NCBI RefSeq assembly: GCF_036516575.1
Contig: NZ_DATBTY010000040.1
Coordinates: 148,143-212,142, forward strand
Direction of reading: 5' to 3'
DNA length: 64,000 nt
Source: Cerasibacillus sp036516575
GTDB lineage: Bacteria > Bacillota > Bacilli > Bacillales > Amphibacillaceae
Part shown: in pieces, positions 25,820 through 33,673 of the stretch
Layout: each line of letters begins with the position of its first letter
How positions within the stretch are numbered: position 1 is the first letter of the stretch
Notes under the pieces: generated by a model
Told to the model about the DNA's origin: nothing
The model's input: the letters and a program-made list of their open reading frames with translations, nothing else
The model's database searches: none
Position numbers and translations under genes: made by a program

Positions 25820-26418
25820 AAAAGAGAATTTTAGCGCTTATCGTCATTGTTACCTTGAGTTTATCCGGATGTAATTTCTTTTCCAATGAATTAGGTAAAT
25901 TAAACGAAGCATTAAAGGGCCGTGAGGTAATCATTCAAACATATGACGAGGAAAGCAGCATTATCGATAAAGTTGAAGGTAAATCTGTAAGCATTGCCTC
26001 AGATAAGACATTTGAGATAACTGATTCAGAAGGAAATACAGTAGACAAGTCATCTGTAATTAATTTAACGGTAGGTGGAAATGAAGTCTTACATGTAGGA
26101 AGTAGCTTAATACTACATGAAAAAGAATTAGAAGATGTTTTTGCTCAATATGCACAGCAGGTCAATATAGAAAACAATGATAGATCTGTTCCGTTTATTA
26201 ATCGAATGGTTAACGATATGAAAAACATGACTACTGGAAAAAGTAAAATTCTACTAGTTCGATCACAAAGTGGCCAACCATTAGCAACATTTGCTGGTGA
26301 TGATGTTTCATATTTTGCTACAGATGTTGATAAATCAACAAGCTTCTTAATTGATGGTCATTATTTATTCATATATCGATGTGACTACACGATTTATGAT
26401 TCAGAGTTATTAAATTGA
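25816..26418 (+). CDS. Phage lipoprotein (DUF5052-like)
   Basis: A 200-residue protein with a lipoprotein signal peptide: KKR, a hydrophobic core and lipobox LSGC with Cys19. The mature part is beta-rich (VIIQTYDEESSIIDKV) and resembles DUF5052 lipoproteins of Firmicutes phages and mobile elements. It should be anchored outside the host membrane, so it could act in lysogenic conversion or exclusion. ATG 25816 follows GGGGTGG. Confidence 0.7.
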   Translation: MKKRILALIVIVTLSLSGCNFFSNELGKLNEALKGREVIIQTYDEESSIIDKVEGKSVSIASDKTFEITDSEGNTVDKSSVINLTVGGNEVLHVGSSLILHEKELEDVFAQYAQQVNIENNDRSVPFINRMVNDMKNMTTGKSKILLVRSQSGQPLATFAGDDVSYFATDVDKSTSFLIDGHYLFIYRCDYTIYDSELLN

Positions 26419-26462
26419 CGGAAATCGGAATTGAACTGGTAAAAAATATTTACAAGTTGAAC

Positions 26463-26483
26463 TATCCGGCATTTCCGGATAGA
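26463..26483 (+). repeat. Perfect 8-bp hairpin between two genes
   Basis: CTATCCGG (26463-26470) and CCGGATAG (26476-26483) around CATTT. It has no T-run, so it is not an obvious terminator. It lies 39 nt before the next start and could be an operator or RNA stem. Confidence 0.55.
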
Positions 26484-26521
26484 TGTCTGAAAATAAACAG
26501 GAAGTGTGGAGGGAAATAAAA

Positions 26522-26899
26522 GTGATGAAAGTAATAGTAAATGAGCAACCCCAACAATTTTATTTAGCGTATTTTAATAAATGGATGCCGGCAGTCGGTC
26601 ATGAAATCAGAGTAGGATTGTATCAATTCTGTGCTATTCCATTAAGCAACCATATTAATGTTTCGGAAGTAACGACTGGCACAAGGGTATTAAGTATTTC
26701 AATTGATTTTGAAATTATGATGCACACCGCAACAAAAGAAGGCACAATCGAGTATTTTGAAAAAATAGGCAATCAATTAAAACAACTTATCGAGCGTACA
26801 AATGATTTTGACCAACAACTAGTAAAGATAAAGCAAGTAACGTATGAACGTTTAGGTGAAATGCCACCGATCGAGGAAGTAGACATTCCAGCTAATTAA
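26522..26899 (+). CDS. Hypothetical phage protein
   Basis: A 125-residue protein (MKVIVNEQPQQFYLAYFNKW). GGAGGG lies 8 nt before GTG 26522 and 11 nt before ATG 26525, so either may be used. A beta-rich N-terminus precedes a helical C-terminal half. No family recognised. Confidence 0.6.
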   Translation: MMKVIVNEQPQQFYLAYFNKWMPAVGHEIRVGLYQFCAIPLSNHINVSEVTTGTRVLSISIDFEIMMHTATKEGTIEYFEKIGNQLKQLIERTNDFDQQLVKIKQVTYERLGEMPPIEEVDIPAN

Positions 26900-26936
26900 A
26901 TAGTAGACACAAACTGTGAAGAAAGGAGAGTGCGAA

Positions 26937-27242
26937 TTGGAGCGAATAACAGAGAAAACTATAGGTTGCTTTCAATATGATTTAAAAGACCATAAACCGA
27001 AAACAGGTGAATTTAATGATTATGATTCTTTTTTTAACTACAGTATGGCAATAAAAAGACTTGGTGAATTGGAGGATGCACTAGAGCCACAACCAATTAA
27101 CGAATGGCACGAAGATATGGGGGATTGCTTATGGTGGAAATTTCCTGTTGATGAAGCACCATATTGTGGAAGTCCGTTAGATTGTGATTTTCCAGATTAC
27201 GTTACACACTTTACGAAATTGTTACTACCTTTAGGTAATTAG
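26937..27242 (+). CDS. Hypothetical phage protein
   Basis: A 101-residue acidic protein rich in Trp, Asp and Pro (NEWHEDMGDCLWWKFPVDEA). This C-terminal motif recurs in phage proteins of unknown function. TTG 26937 is chosen because GGAGAG lies 6 nt upstream; a GTG at 26916 lacks a ribosome binding site. Confidence 0.6.
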   Translation: MERITEKTIGCFQYDLKDHKPKTGEFNDYDSFFNYSMAIKRLGELEDALEPQPINEWHEDMGDCLWWKFPVDEAPYCGSPLDCDFPDYVTHFTKLLLPLGN

Positions 27243-27330
27243 TTAATACACAGTCCGAAATTATGTCGACGTTTTATCCGTTGTGATTGTGACTACTGGA
27301 GAATTGAAGCATATTGAAATGGGTGATTAT

Positions 27331-27462
27331 ATGATTTGTCCAGCGTGTGGTGAAAATGAAATGGAAAGTTGGCATATGGATATATATGAATGTCCAAACT
27401 GCAAAATTATGATTCCAATTGATGATTTAGAAATGTTGGAGAGTGAAGCCAATGGATCCTAA
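27331..27462 (+). CDS. 43-residue zinc-ribbon protein
   Basis: CPAC and CPNC pairs (residues 3-6 and about 21-24) form a compact zinc ribbon. GGGTGATT precedes the ATG. Its 3' end overlaps the start of the HNH gene by 11 nt, suggesting coupling. Confidence 0.58.
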   Translation: MICPACGENEMESWHMDIYECPNCKIMIPIDDLEMLESEANGS

Positions 27463-27901
27463 TCATAATGGTAGGAGAACATGGATAGCACTTTACAAAT
27501 ATGAACGAAAATGGGGAAGGCTAGACTATAAACCTAGGGATTTACGTGAGCAAGCTAATACATGCAAATGGTGTCATGGTCCACTTAAGAATAATCGTCA
27601 AAAATCATTTTGTAGTGAAGATTGTAAGTATTGGTGGTATCAGCAATATGTATTCGGAAGAAACCGACCACCGGTACCATGGAGAATACTATGTAGAGAT
27701 GACTTCACATGTCAGAAATGTGGTTGGAAAAGTAGATTTATTAACAAATATGGAGTTACTCATTTTAGTTCACGTGGATTAGATGTACATCATATTCAAT
27801 ACGTTTCGCACGGCGGCACTGATCATGAATCCAATTTAATTACTTTATGCAGAGATTGTCATAGAAAGGAGCATAGTAGGGAATCTAATGAAATTGAATA
27901 A
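27452..27901 (+). CDS. HNH endonuclease with zinc finger
   Basis: A 149-residue protein. An N-terminal CKWC ... CSEDC zinc finger (about 38-60) is followed by an HNH domain (CRDDFTCQKCGW, then LDVHHIQYVSHGGTDHESNL and LCRDCHRKEH). HNH nucleases in phage early regions may be homing-type, repair or packaging-associated enzymes. ATG 27452 has GGAGAG 8 nt upstream. Confidence 0.78.
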   Translation: MDPNHNGRRTWIALYKYERKWGRLDYKPRDLREQANTCKWCHGPLKNNRQKSFCSEDCKYWWYQQYVFGRNRPPVPWRILCRDDFTCQKCGWKSRFINKYGVTHFSSRGLDVHHIQYVSHGGTDHESNLITLCRDCHRKEHSRESNEIE

Positions 27902-27999
27902 GTCAGGTATGGATTTCTTGTTTCATGTATCTGGATCCATACTCATAACTTTAACAATAATTATATTATCAATAAAAATTATTTCATAAAAAAAGCCGG

Positions 28000-28050
28000 G
28001 ATCACTCCCAGCAACCACTTGAAATTATTATAGCATAAATAGGAGTGATC
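28000..28050 (+). promoter_or_regulatory. Candidate ribosome-binding-site-sequestering leader of xtrA
   Basis: GATCACTCC (28000-28008) is the exact complement of GGAGTGATC (28042-28050), which contains the xtrA ribosome binding site immediately before its ATG. The 5' strand can also fold locally as GGGA-TCAC-TCCC (27998-28009). The two structures exclude each other, which would allow a translational on/off switch. Confidence 0.5.
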
Positions 28051-28254
28051 ATGGTGAGATTAAAAGATATTAAAGTAGACCCCAAGACTATGAAACTCGA
28101 AATTGATATAATGAATAAAAAGGATAACTTTGCCATTGTAGTAAGTGAAGGAAGGGCAAAAATAGCTGAACTTCCTCAACATGGAGAAACTAAGATTATT
28201 ACGCATCAAGGTAAAGTCAAAAGGGTGAAGTGGGATGAAGGGGAAGAATTTTAA
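28051..28254 (+). CDS. XtrA/YqaO-family phage protein
   Basis: A 67-residue protein (VRLKDIKVDPKTMKLEIDI ... THQGKVKRVKWDEGEEF) like PBSX XtrA and skin YqaO. These are found between replication and late genes in Bacillus prophages, with no known function. The last 20 nt overlap the next gene. Confidence 0.7.
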   Translation: MVRLKDIKVDPKTMKLEIDIMNKKDNFAIVVSEGRAKIAELPQHGETKIITHQGKVKRVKWDEGEEF

Positions 28255-29110
28255 AAGGAAGTATGGTAAAAGGATATATCGTAAAAGAAAGATAAATAAA
28301 GGCGGATTAACGTGGAGTGAAATAATGACAATACTCTCTGCTCTAATTCTTGGCTTATCTTCAGTTTACGCAGCATTTATTACTAAAACCAATAAAGTTA
28401 AATACGAACATATAGCAACTCAAGAATGGAAAATAGAAGACGCTATAGAGTACTATCCATTAAAAAAAGGAAATGAATGGATTTATACAGGGGAGATTGA
28501 GTCAATCAAGTCAAATGGTGATAAATATCATAAAAAAATAAAATTAGAAACAAAGATTACAGATGAAATAATAAACGGGGATATAAAGCTATTTATTTTT
28601 AATAATAATTTACTTAATATAAATGTAAACGACTATTATATGAATGACATCCATAGCAATAAAGATGATAATTTTTCACGGGATAGATCTTCTGGAATTT
28701 TAGTCGTAGCAAGCGATGTATACTTTGTAGATAATTCCGTTATTGAAGAAGTTAAAGAAGAGATTATTAATTTAGGTAAGATAAAAGATAGTGTAGCCAC
28801 AACCCCTCAATTAGGAAAGTTAGAGCTAATTTATAGATTTCCTCTATATAAAGGGCAAAGATTTGGGGATTTGGACAATATTGCCCGTGAAGATTTAGCG
28901 TATTTTTGGTATGTTAATAATGAAAGGACATTATTAGAAACAGAAAATGACAGTGTTATTGAGAAAAAAATATATGAATTAATTTATCAAGAATTAGGAG
29001 GTTTTCAAAAAGTTATATTTAAACCATATTTGGGAGTGACGGAATATGTGAATGAATACAGTGTAAAAGGTAAAATACACTTTACACTTGATAGTTATCG
29101 ATTAAAGTAA
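28235..29110 (+). CDS. Single-pass membrane protein, probable moron
   Basis: A 291-residue protein: a strongly basic N-terminus (about 1-22), one membrane segment (about 28-48) and a long extracytoplasmic domain beginning YYPLKKGNEWIYTGEIES, a pattern seen in secreted beta-rich domains. It overlaps XtrA and is followed by a terminator. No phage function recognised. The base composition looks more AT-rich than its neighbours by eye, suggesting an acquired cargo gene. Confidence 0.65.
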   Translation: MKGKNFKRKYGKRIYRKRKINKGGLTWSEIMTILSALILGLSSVYAAFITKTNKVKYEHIATQEWKIEDAIEYYPLKKGNEWIYTGEIESIKSNGDKYHKKIKLETKITDEIINGDIKLFIFNNNLLNINVNDYYMNDIHSNKDDNFSRDRSSGILVVASDVYFVDNSVIEEVKEEIINLGKIKDSVATTPQLGKLELIYRFPLYKGQRFGDLDNIAREDLAYFWYVNNERTLLETENDSVIEKKIYELIYQELGGFQKVIFKPYLGVTEYVNEYSVKGKIHFTLDSYRLK

Positions 29111-29141
29111 TTAGTTAAATAAACTGTTCTACCAGTCAACT

Positions 29142-29187
29142 GGAGGGCATCATTCAACGCATTAAGCGTTGTTTGGTGTCCTTTTTT
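29142..29187 (+). terminator. Intrinsic terminator before arpU
   Basis: A long imperfect hairpin (GGGCATCATTCAACGC with GCGTTGTTTGGTGTCC, loop ATTAA) followed by TTTTTT. It closes the early/middle transcript before the late-regulator gene. Confidence 0.82.
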
Positions 29188-29212
29188 AATTTTATAAGAA
29201 AGGGTGTTATAT

Positions 29213-29659
29213 ATGCAATTAGCATTTTTACCAGAGATTGATCGGGAGAAAACAAGGAAAAACGTAGAGGCAGCATTGGAACAGTATCGAATTATGCTTT
29301 TAATGAATCCAGAAGAATATGAGCCAAAAGTAACTTCATCCTTAAAATTGATTCCATCTGCACCAACAAATGAGTTTCATTCTTCTACCGAGGATGTGGC
29401 CATTAAACGAACAGACATGGAAATAAAAAGAAATAAATTTATAAAAAGGATTCTCCGTGCTGTTAATCAGTTAAGTTATCAAGAGCGATCCATTATCATT
29501 AATCGTTACTTAACAGGTGAAGACACCTTTGATTATGAAATATACAATGAATTAGGCTATAGCGAAAGTAAATATTACAGGATTAAATCGGATGCATTTT
29601 ATAAATTGGCTTTCATTCTAAGAATTGTAGTCTATAAAGAAGAAGGTGAAGTAGTATGA
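29213..29659 (+). CDS. ArpU-family late transcription regulator
   Basis: A 148-residue protein with a sigma-like C-terminal HTH (LSYQERSIIINRYLTGEDTF ... ELGYSESKYYRIKSDAFYKL). It belongs to the ArpU/RinA-like group that controls late genes in Gram-positive phages. ATG 29213 follows AAAGGGTG. Coupled by a 4-nt overlap to the recombinase gene. Confidence 0.82.
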   Translation: MQLAFLPEIDREKTRKNVEAALEQYRIMLLMNPEEYEPKVTSSLKLIPSAPTNEFHSSTEDVAIKRTDMEIKRNKFIKRILRAVNQLSYQERSIIINRYLTGEDTFDYEIYNELGYSESKYYRIKSDAFYKLAFILRIVVYKEEGEVV

Positions 29660-30198
29660 GGATCGTTCAACCAATTCGTGATCCAGATAAGATTGATAAG
29701 ATGAAACTGTATTTAAAAAATAAGCGAGAGCGTGATTATATTATGTTTCTGCTAGGCATATCGGTTGGCTTACGTATTTCTGATATTTTGCAACTTAAGA
29801 AAGAAGATTTACTTAAGTCACATATTGATATTAAGGAAACAAAGACACAGAAAATAAAAAGAGTAAAGATTCCAGGTTATTTAAAGAAGGAATTCGTAGC
29901 ATACGCTAAAACGTTAGATGATGGTGACTATGTTGTTAAAAGCAGAGAAGGAGAGAATAAGCCTATTTGTAGGACGACAGCATATCGAATATTAAGAGAT
30001 GCTGCTGAACATGTTAATTTAAAAGAGATTGGTACTCATACACTTAGAAAGACGTTTGGGTACCATTTTTATAAACAAACAAAGAACATAGCAATGCTAA
30101 TGGAGCTATTCAATCATTCAGAGGAAAGTACTACGTTAAGATATATCGGTATCACTCAAGATGCGCTTGATGAAGCAATGGATAAATATCGTATATGA
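29656..30198 (+). CDS. Lone tyrosine recombinase catalytic domain
   Basis: A 180-residue tyrosine recombinase with only the catalytic domain. The first Arg is Arg40 (SVGLRISDI), followed by the HxxR box (HTLRKTFGYHF) and the nucleophile region LRYIGI. The N-terminal arm-binding and core-binding domains are missing, and it sits far from both att sites, so it is not the integrase. Similar genes lie between ArpU and terminase in other Bacillus phages. A role in genome resolution or packaging is speculative. Confidence 0.82.
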   Translation: MRIVQPIRDPDKIDKMKLYLKNKRERDYIMFLLGISVGLRISDILQLKKEDLLKSHIDIKETKTQKIKRVKIPGYLKKEFVAYAKTLDDGDYVVKSREGENKPICRTTAYRILRDAAEHVNLKEIGTHTLRKTFGYHFYKQTKNIAMLMELFNHSEESTTLRYIGITQDALDEAMDKYRI

Positions 30199-30355
30199 AT
30201 TTCTTTTTTTGATATAAGTACAACATAAATAATAATAGCGTGCACTCATTTTATGAATGTTAATTAAGTCAATGTTATCAAGGAGTATAGCAATTTGGCG
30301 AGTGCAACAGTCTATGTATTGTAATACACTCTATTAATTATTAGGAGGAATAACT

Positions 30356-30652
30356 ATGAAGATTGAAGAAGCGAAAGAAAGAATTAAAGAGTTGGAGAGT
30401 TACATTGAATTAGTAGAAAACTATGAACCACAAACAATGGAACAAGAAGCAATAAAATTGTATGTGCTTCTAGAAAATGTAACGAGGGTGACTAAAGAAC
30501 TTAACGAAAAGGGATATAAAATTGAGAATCGTAAACTTGTTACAACAGATGTATCCAAGATATTAAAAACAAAACCAAAAGATAAATTACACGAGTTGGC
30601 CCATAAAATGTTTAAAAAGAATCGACGTAGACCCCAAAATATTATTTATTAA
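30356..30652 (+). CDS. Coiled-coil hypothetical phage protein
   Basis: A 98-residue protein, heptad-like over residues 1-55 (EEAKERIKELESYIELVENY), with a basic C-terminus (FKKNRRRPQN). AGGAGG lies 9 nt before the ATG. Function unknown. Confidence 0.6.
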   Translation: MKIEEAKERIKELESYIELVENYEPQTMEQEAIKLYVLLENVTRVTKELNEKGYKIENRKLVTTDVSKILKTKPKDKLHELAHKMFKKNRRRPQNIIY

Positions 30653-30830
30653 TAATACGTAACATAAAAATTTCAGATTGTGAAAGGTTGACAATTTTTT
30701 AATTCTATTTATATGTCAGTGAAAGGTATACGTATTTTCACCGGTGAACCTTGGAATATGATAGTATGCTATATTAAGGATATATATGGTAAACATGGAA
30801 CTATGAAATCTTATTTAGGGGGATGTAAAA

Positions 30831-31583
30831 TTGGGAAAGTCTAAATTAGATCAACGAAGAATAAACTTCGTTAAAAGTTTACCTTATAAAACAAGAGCAA
30901 GGATTCTTTATGAATATTTAAAAAAAGGTACAAGTAATCGAGATATTGAACGGAATGTCGATGGCTTAAATGAAAATGATGGATGGGAAGCTTGGAGTGT
31001 AATTCATTTCTATGGACATAATAGATTTAGTAAGGCTCAATACCCACATATTACATTGAAATATTTAACAGATATACTATCGGAAATTAGTGATGAAGAC
31101 TTAGAAGAGTTTCATCTAAAAAATGATGAAGTTGTTAAATCACAAACGTTAATGAATGAAAATGATGGTAAAGATGTTTTAAGAACTATTACAACTCGTC
31201 AAGGACAGTATAAACTGAGACAGATTCTTTTAAAAAGTTACAAATCAAGATGCGCTATATGTGATATTAATCATCCGAAGTTATTAATAACTAGTCACAT
31301 AAAAACATGGGCTGAATCAACACAATACGAAAGAATAAATCCTAGTAACTGCATCTTATTATGCTCACTTCATGATGCTCTATTCGAACATGGGTTCATT
31401 TCTTTTGATGATAATTATAAAGTTTTGTTTTCACCAAACTTTGACTTTAAAGGACAAGGTATAGAAACTAACTTAAATTTTGAAAGACCATTACATGATC
31501 CACCTTCAAAGTTTTTTCTTCAAGAACACAGGCTAAAGCATGGTTTTCAAAAAGTGAAGTCTTTTGAAACGATTAATCTATGA
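30831..31583 (+). CDS. HNH_2-type restriction-like endonuclease
   Basis: A 250-residue protein. The N-terminal half (about 1-115) is unrecognised. The C-terminal half is an HNH_2 domain (RQGQYKLRQILLKSYKSRC, CAIC, LITSHIKTWAES, NCILLCSLHDALFEHGFIS), which is found in bacterial restriction-like enzymes. The TTG start follows GGGGGATG. A TTGACA (30688) and flanking terminators suggest its own transcription unit. It could be the nuclease partner of the prophage m5C methyltransferase, or an independent defence gene. Confidence 0.78.
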   Translation: MGKSKLDQRRINFVKSLPYKTRARILYEYLKKGTSNRDIERNVDGLNENDGWEAWSVIHFYGHNRFSKAQYPHITLKYLTDILSEISDEDLEEFHLKNDEVVKSQTLMNENDGKDVLRTITTRQGQYKLRQILLKSYKSRCAICDINHPKLLITSHIKTWAESTQYERINPSNCILLCSLHDALFEHGFISFDDNYKVLFSPNFDFKGQGIETNLNFERPLHDPPSKFFLQEHRLKHGFQKVKSFETINL

Positions 31584-31756
31584 TTGAAAATAGCGAAAGG
31601 ATAAGCATATGTTCCACCTTTTTAAAAGAAGATGGCTAAAAAATTTGTGGGAGATTCGTGGGAGAAAAAAGGGAGAAACTTGAATGACTATTTCTGTATT
31701 TATGTGTTTTAATGATAGTGTGAGAAGAATCATTCATTACAAAACCCCACTCTTTT

Positions 31757-31784
31757 AAGCAACGATCACTAACGGTCGTTGCTT
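31757..31784 (+). terminator. Intrinsic terminator
   Basis: AAGCAACGATC pairs with GGTCGTTGCTT (one T-G pair, 6-nt loop). It is followed by ATTATA rather than a pure T-run, so efficiency is uncertain. It lies between the HNH_2 and Ltp genes. Confidence 0.65.
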
Positions 31785-31858
31785 ATTATATGAACAGTTG
31801 CATTAAATTACCAATTCTAGCATAATATTGTTGATTACATATATTAGGAGTTGATAAC

Positions 31859-32428
31859 ATGAATAAAGAAAAAGTTAAGAAACCAATTTACAAGAGATGG
31901 TGGTTTTGGTTAATTGCAATTATTATAGTTATTGGAATAGCTTCTGGTGGTGAAGAAGAAAAAGATAAAGCGAAGGAAAATAAAGATGTTGAACAAGAAA
32001 AAGTTCAAGATGAAGAGAAAACCACAAAAACTTCCAAAGAAGAATCAGATGAACCTGAAGAAGTAGAGGAAAAGGAAGAAAAAGAAAAGAAGAAAGAAAA
32101 AAAGAAAGAAAAGGAAGACATACCTAAAGAGTATGAGTCAGCACTTAAAAAAGCAGAAACATACGCTAATAATATGTATATGTCAAAAGCAGGACTGTAT
32201 GAACAGCTCACATCAGAATACGGAGAAAACTTTTCCGAAGAAGCTGCACAATATGCCGTAGAAAATGTAGAAGCTGATTGGAAAGAAAATGCATTACAAA
32301 AAGCAATTATATATCAAGATGACATGGCGATGTCGCCAAACGCTATATATGATCAATTAATCTCAGAGTATGGGGAAAAATTCACTGAAGAAGAAGCGCA
32401 ATACGCTATTGATAATTTGCCAAAATAA
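31859..32428 (+). CDS. Ltp-like superinfection exclusion protein
   Basis: A 189-residue protein with one N-terminal membrane anchor (about 14-29), a Lys/Glu-rich linker (about 31-90) and two Ltp repeats (about 96-140 and 143-187; YMSKAGLYEQLTSEYGENFS and MSPNAIYDQLISEYGEKFT). The same repeats form Ltp of Streptococcus phage TP-J34, a lysogen-made protein that blocks DNA injection by other phages. There the anchor is a lipid; here it is a helix. AGGAG precedes the ATG, and terminators flank the gene, as expected for a moron. Confidence 0.83.
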   Translation: MNKEKVKKPIYKRWWFWLIAIIIVIGIASGGEEEKDKAKENKDVEQEKVQDEEKTTKTSKEESDEPEEVEEKEEKEKKKEKKKEKEDIPKEYESALKKAETYANNMYMSKAGLYEQLTSEYGENFSEEAAQYAVENVEADWKENALQKAIIYQDDMAMSPNAIYDQLISEYGEKFTEEEAQYAIDNLPK

Positions 32429-32431
32429 TTA

Positions 32432-32460
32432 AGACATCTCATAATGAGGTGTCTTTTTTT
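32432..32460 (+). terminator. Intrinsic terminator of the Ltp gene
   Basis: AGACATCTCA and TGAGGTGTCT (one G-T pair) around TAA, followed by TTTTTT. Confidence 0.9.
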
Positions 32461-32566
32461 ATGATGTTAATGATACAGAAAACAGTATTTGCGAATAAGA
32501 CTTCATATTAACTGAGTATATAGTAATTTTAATACTAAATAATTCCAATTGAATGGAGTGATATAT

Positions 32567-32914
32567 TTGCTATTTAATAAATCTACTCATTTAACATGTT
32601 GTGATCAATGTCATAAGCCGTTTGAAATCAATATAAAAAGTAAATACTTAGGTGAAGGCATTGTAAGACGGTACTTCTGTTGTGAGCACTGTAGTGCAAT
32701 GTATACAGTTGCTTACATCAATAATTCTATCAAGAGTCGGCATAAGAAGTTGAATCGGATCCGCAGACAAATCCAAATGACCCAGCGAATGAAAGTTCAT
32801 AAGAGTAAACTTCTAGAAAAAGAAGAAAGACTTGAAGAACTATCAAAAGCTGCAAAGAAACTCATGCTAGAAAATAAAGAAGAACACGACCGGCTTGTTA
32901 TGATTTATGAGTGA
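32567..32914 (+). CDS. Zinc-finger phage protein upstream of terminase
   Basis: A 115-residue protein with cysteine pairs CCDQC and CCEHC (about 12-45) and a long basic coiled coil (about 55-105). TTG 32567 is chosen because GGAGTGAT lies about 6 nt upstream. Its place just before the HNH/terminase block is common in Bacillus phages; function unknown. Confidence 0.62.
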   Translation: MLFNKSTHLTCCDQCHKPFEINIKSKYLGEGIVRRYFCCEHCSAMYTVAYINNSIKSRHKKLNRIRRQIQMTQRMKVHKSKLLEKEERLEELSKAAKKLMLENKEEHDRLVMIYE

Positions 32915-32920
32915 TGTAAA

Positions 32921-33247
32921 TTGGCTGAATATAAAACAGATGAACAAAAGAAATCATTCTACAATTCAAAGGCATGGCAAGAGTTAAGACAGCAGGCACT
33001 AGAACGTGATAACTATGAATGTCAGTGGTGTAAGAAGGAAGGAAAGGTTACTGTCGATAGCATTAAGGAAAAAGGTAAAAGAAAAGAAATCGTTTTGAAT
33101 GTGGACCATAAATATCCAATAGAAAAATATCCTAAACTAGCCTTGGTGTTAGATAACCTGCAAACATTATGTATATATCACCATAATGTGAAGGAAGGTA
33201 GGATATTTAAACGAAGGAAACCAAAATGGGATGATGAGAGGTGGTAA
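32921..33247 (+). CDS. Packaging-associated HNH endonuclease
   Basis: A 108-residue HNH protein (SKAWQELRQQALERDNYECQ, CQWC, LNVDHKYPIEKYPKL, LCIYHHNVKEG). It sits immediately before the small terminase, as in HK97-type cos phages, where such HNH proteins help the terminase cut cos. The start is a TTG with weak spacing. Confidence 0.82.
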   Translation: MAEYKTDEQKKSFYNSKAWQELRQQALERDNYECQWCKKEGKVTVDSIKEKGKRKEIVLNVDHKYPIEKYPKLALVLDNLQTLCIYHHNVKEGRIFKRRKPKWDDERW

Positions 33248-33355
33248 TGATACCCCCGTCAAAACATTTTGGTTTTTATTTTCGCCTGGGAGACCGGGCA
33301 GGGGGCTCGATTTTGTAGATTTTTTAATTTTTTCACGTATGGGGGGGTGGAGTGT
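33248..33355 (+). other. Candidate cos region
   Basis: A non-coding 108-nt stretch between the HNH gene and the small terminase. It has unusually G-rich islands (GGGAGACCGGGCAGGGGGCT and GGGGGGG) between T-rich tracts, in an otherwise AT-rich genome. That place and composition fit a cos site. The nick positions cannot be read from sequence. Confidence 0.45.
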
Positions 33356-33673
33356 TTGACACGCAAGCTAAGAATTGATGTAGGCATTGATAAAATAAAG
33401 GATTATTTGATGTCTAGGATAGATCAAACTAATCCGGTTGAAGTAGAAAAAGTTGGTAGGTACTTAAAGCATATAGAAATTTATCGGCGTATGGATCGTA
33501 CGATTAAAAAAGAAGGTGTATCAGTTACTACGAAAAATGGTAGTCAGACATTTATTAAAGCTCATCCACTACTCCGTGAAATGAACAGGGTTAACTCGGC
33601 CATTATTAATATTGAACAATCATTCAATTTAGAAGACGGCAATAAGAAATTTAGTGCAAAAGATTTGATATAA
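33356..33673 (+). CDS. Terminase small subunit (P27 family)
   Basis: A 105-residue protein (RYLKHIEIYRRMDRTIKKEG, HPLLREMNRVNSAIINIEQS) of the P27/Terminase_4 type, which recognises the packaging site and activates the large subunit. TTG 33356 has GGGGGTGG upstream; the longer frame runs back through the G-rich region and is not credible. The large subunit follows directly. Confidence 0.85.
   Translation: MTRKLRIDVGIDKIKDYLMSRIDQTNPVEVEKVGRYLKHIEIYRRMDRTIKKEGVSVTTKNGSQTFIKAHPLLREMNRVNSAIINIEQSFNLEDGNKKFSAKDLI

Noticed and set aside
31647..31665. Tandem GTGGGAGA repeats as an attachment site or CRISPR-like array
   Set aside because: Only two copies 3 nt apart, no further repeats, and the real att sites are in sigK. 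No CRISPR array was seen anywhere in the window.
32921..33247. The HNH protein as a homing endonuclease of the tape measure intron
   Set aside because: Its place next to the terminase and its family match packaging HNH proteins; a link to the intron has no positional support.
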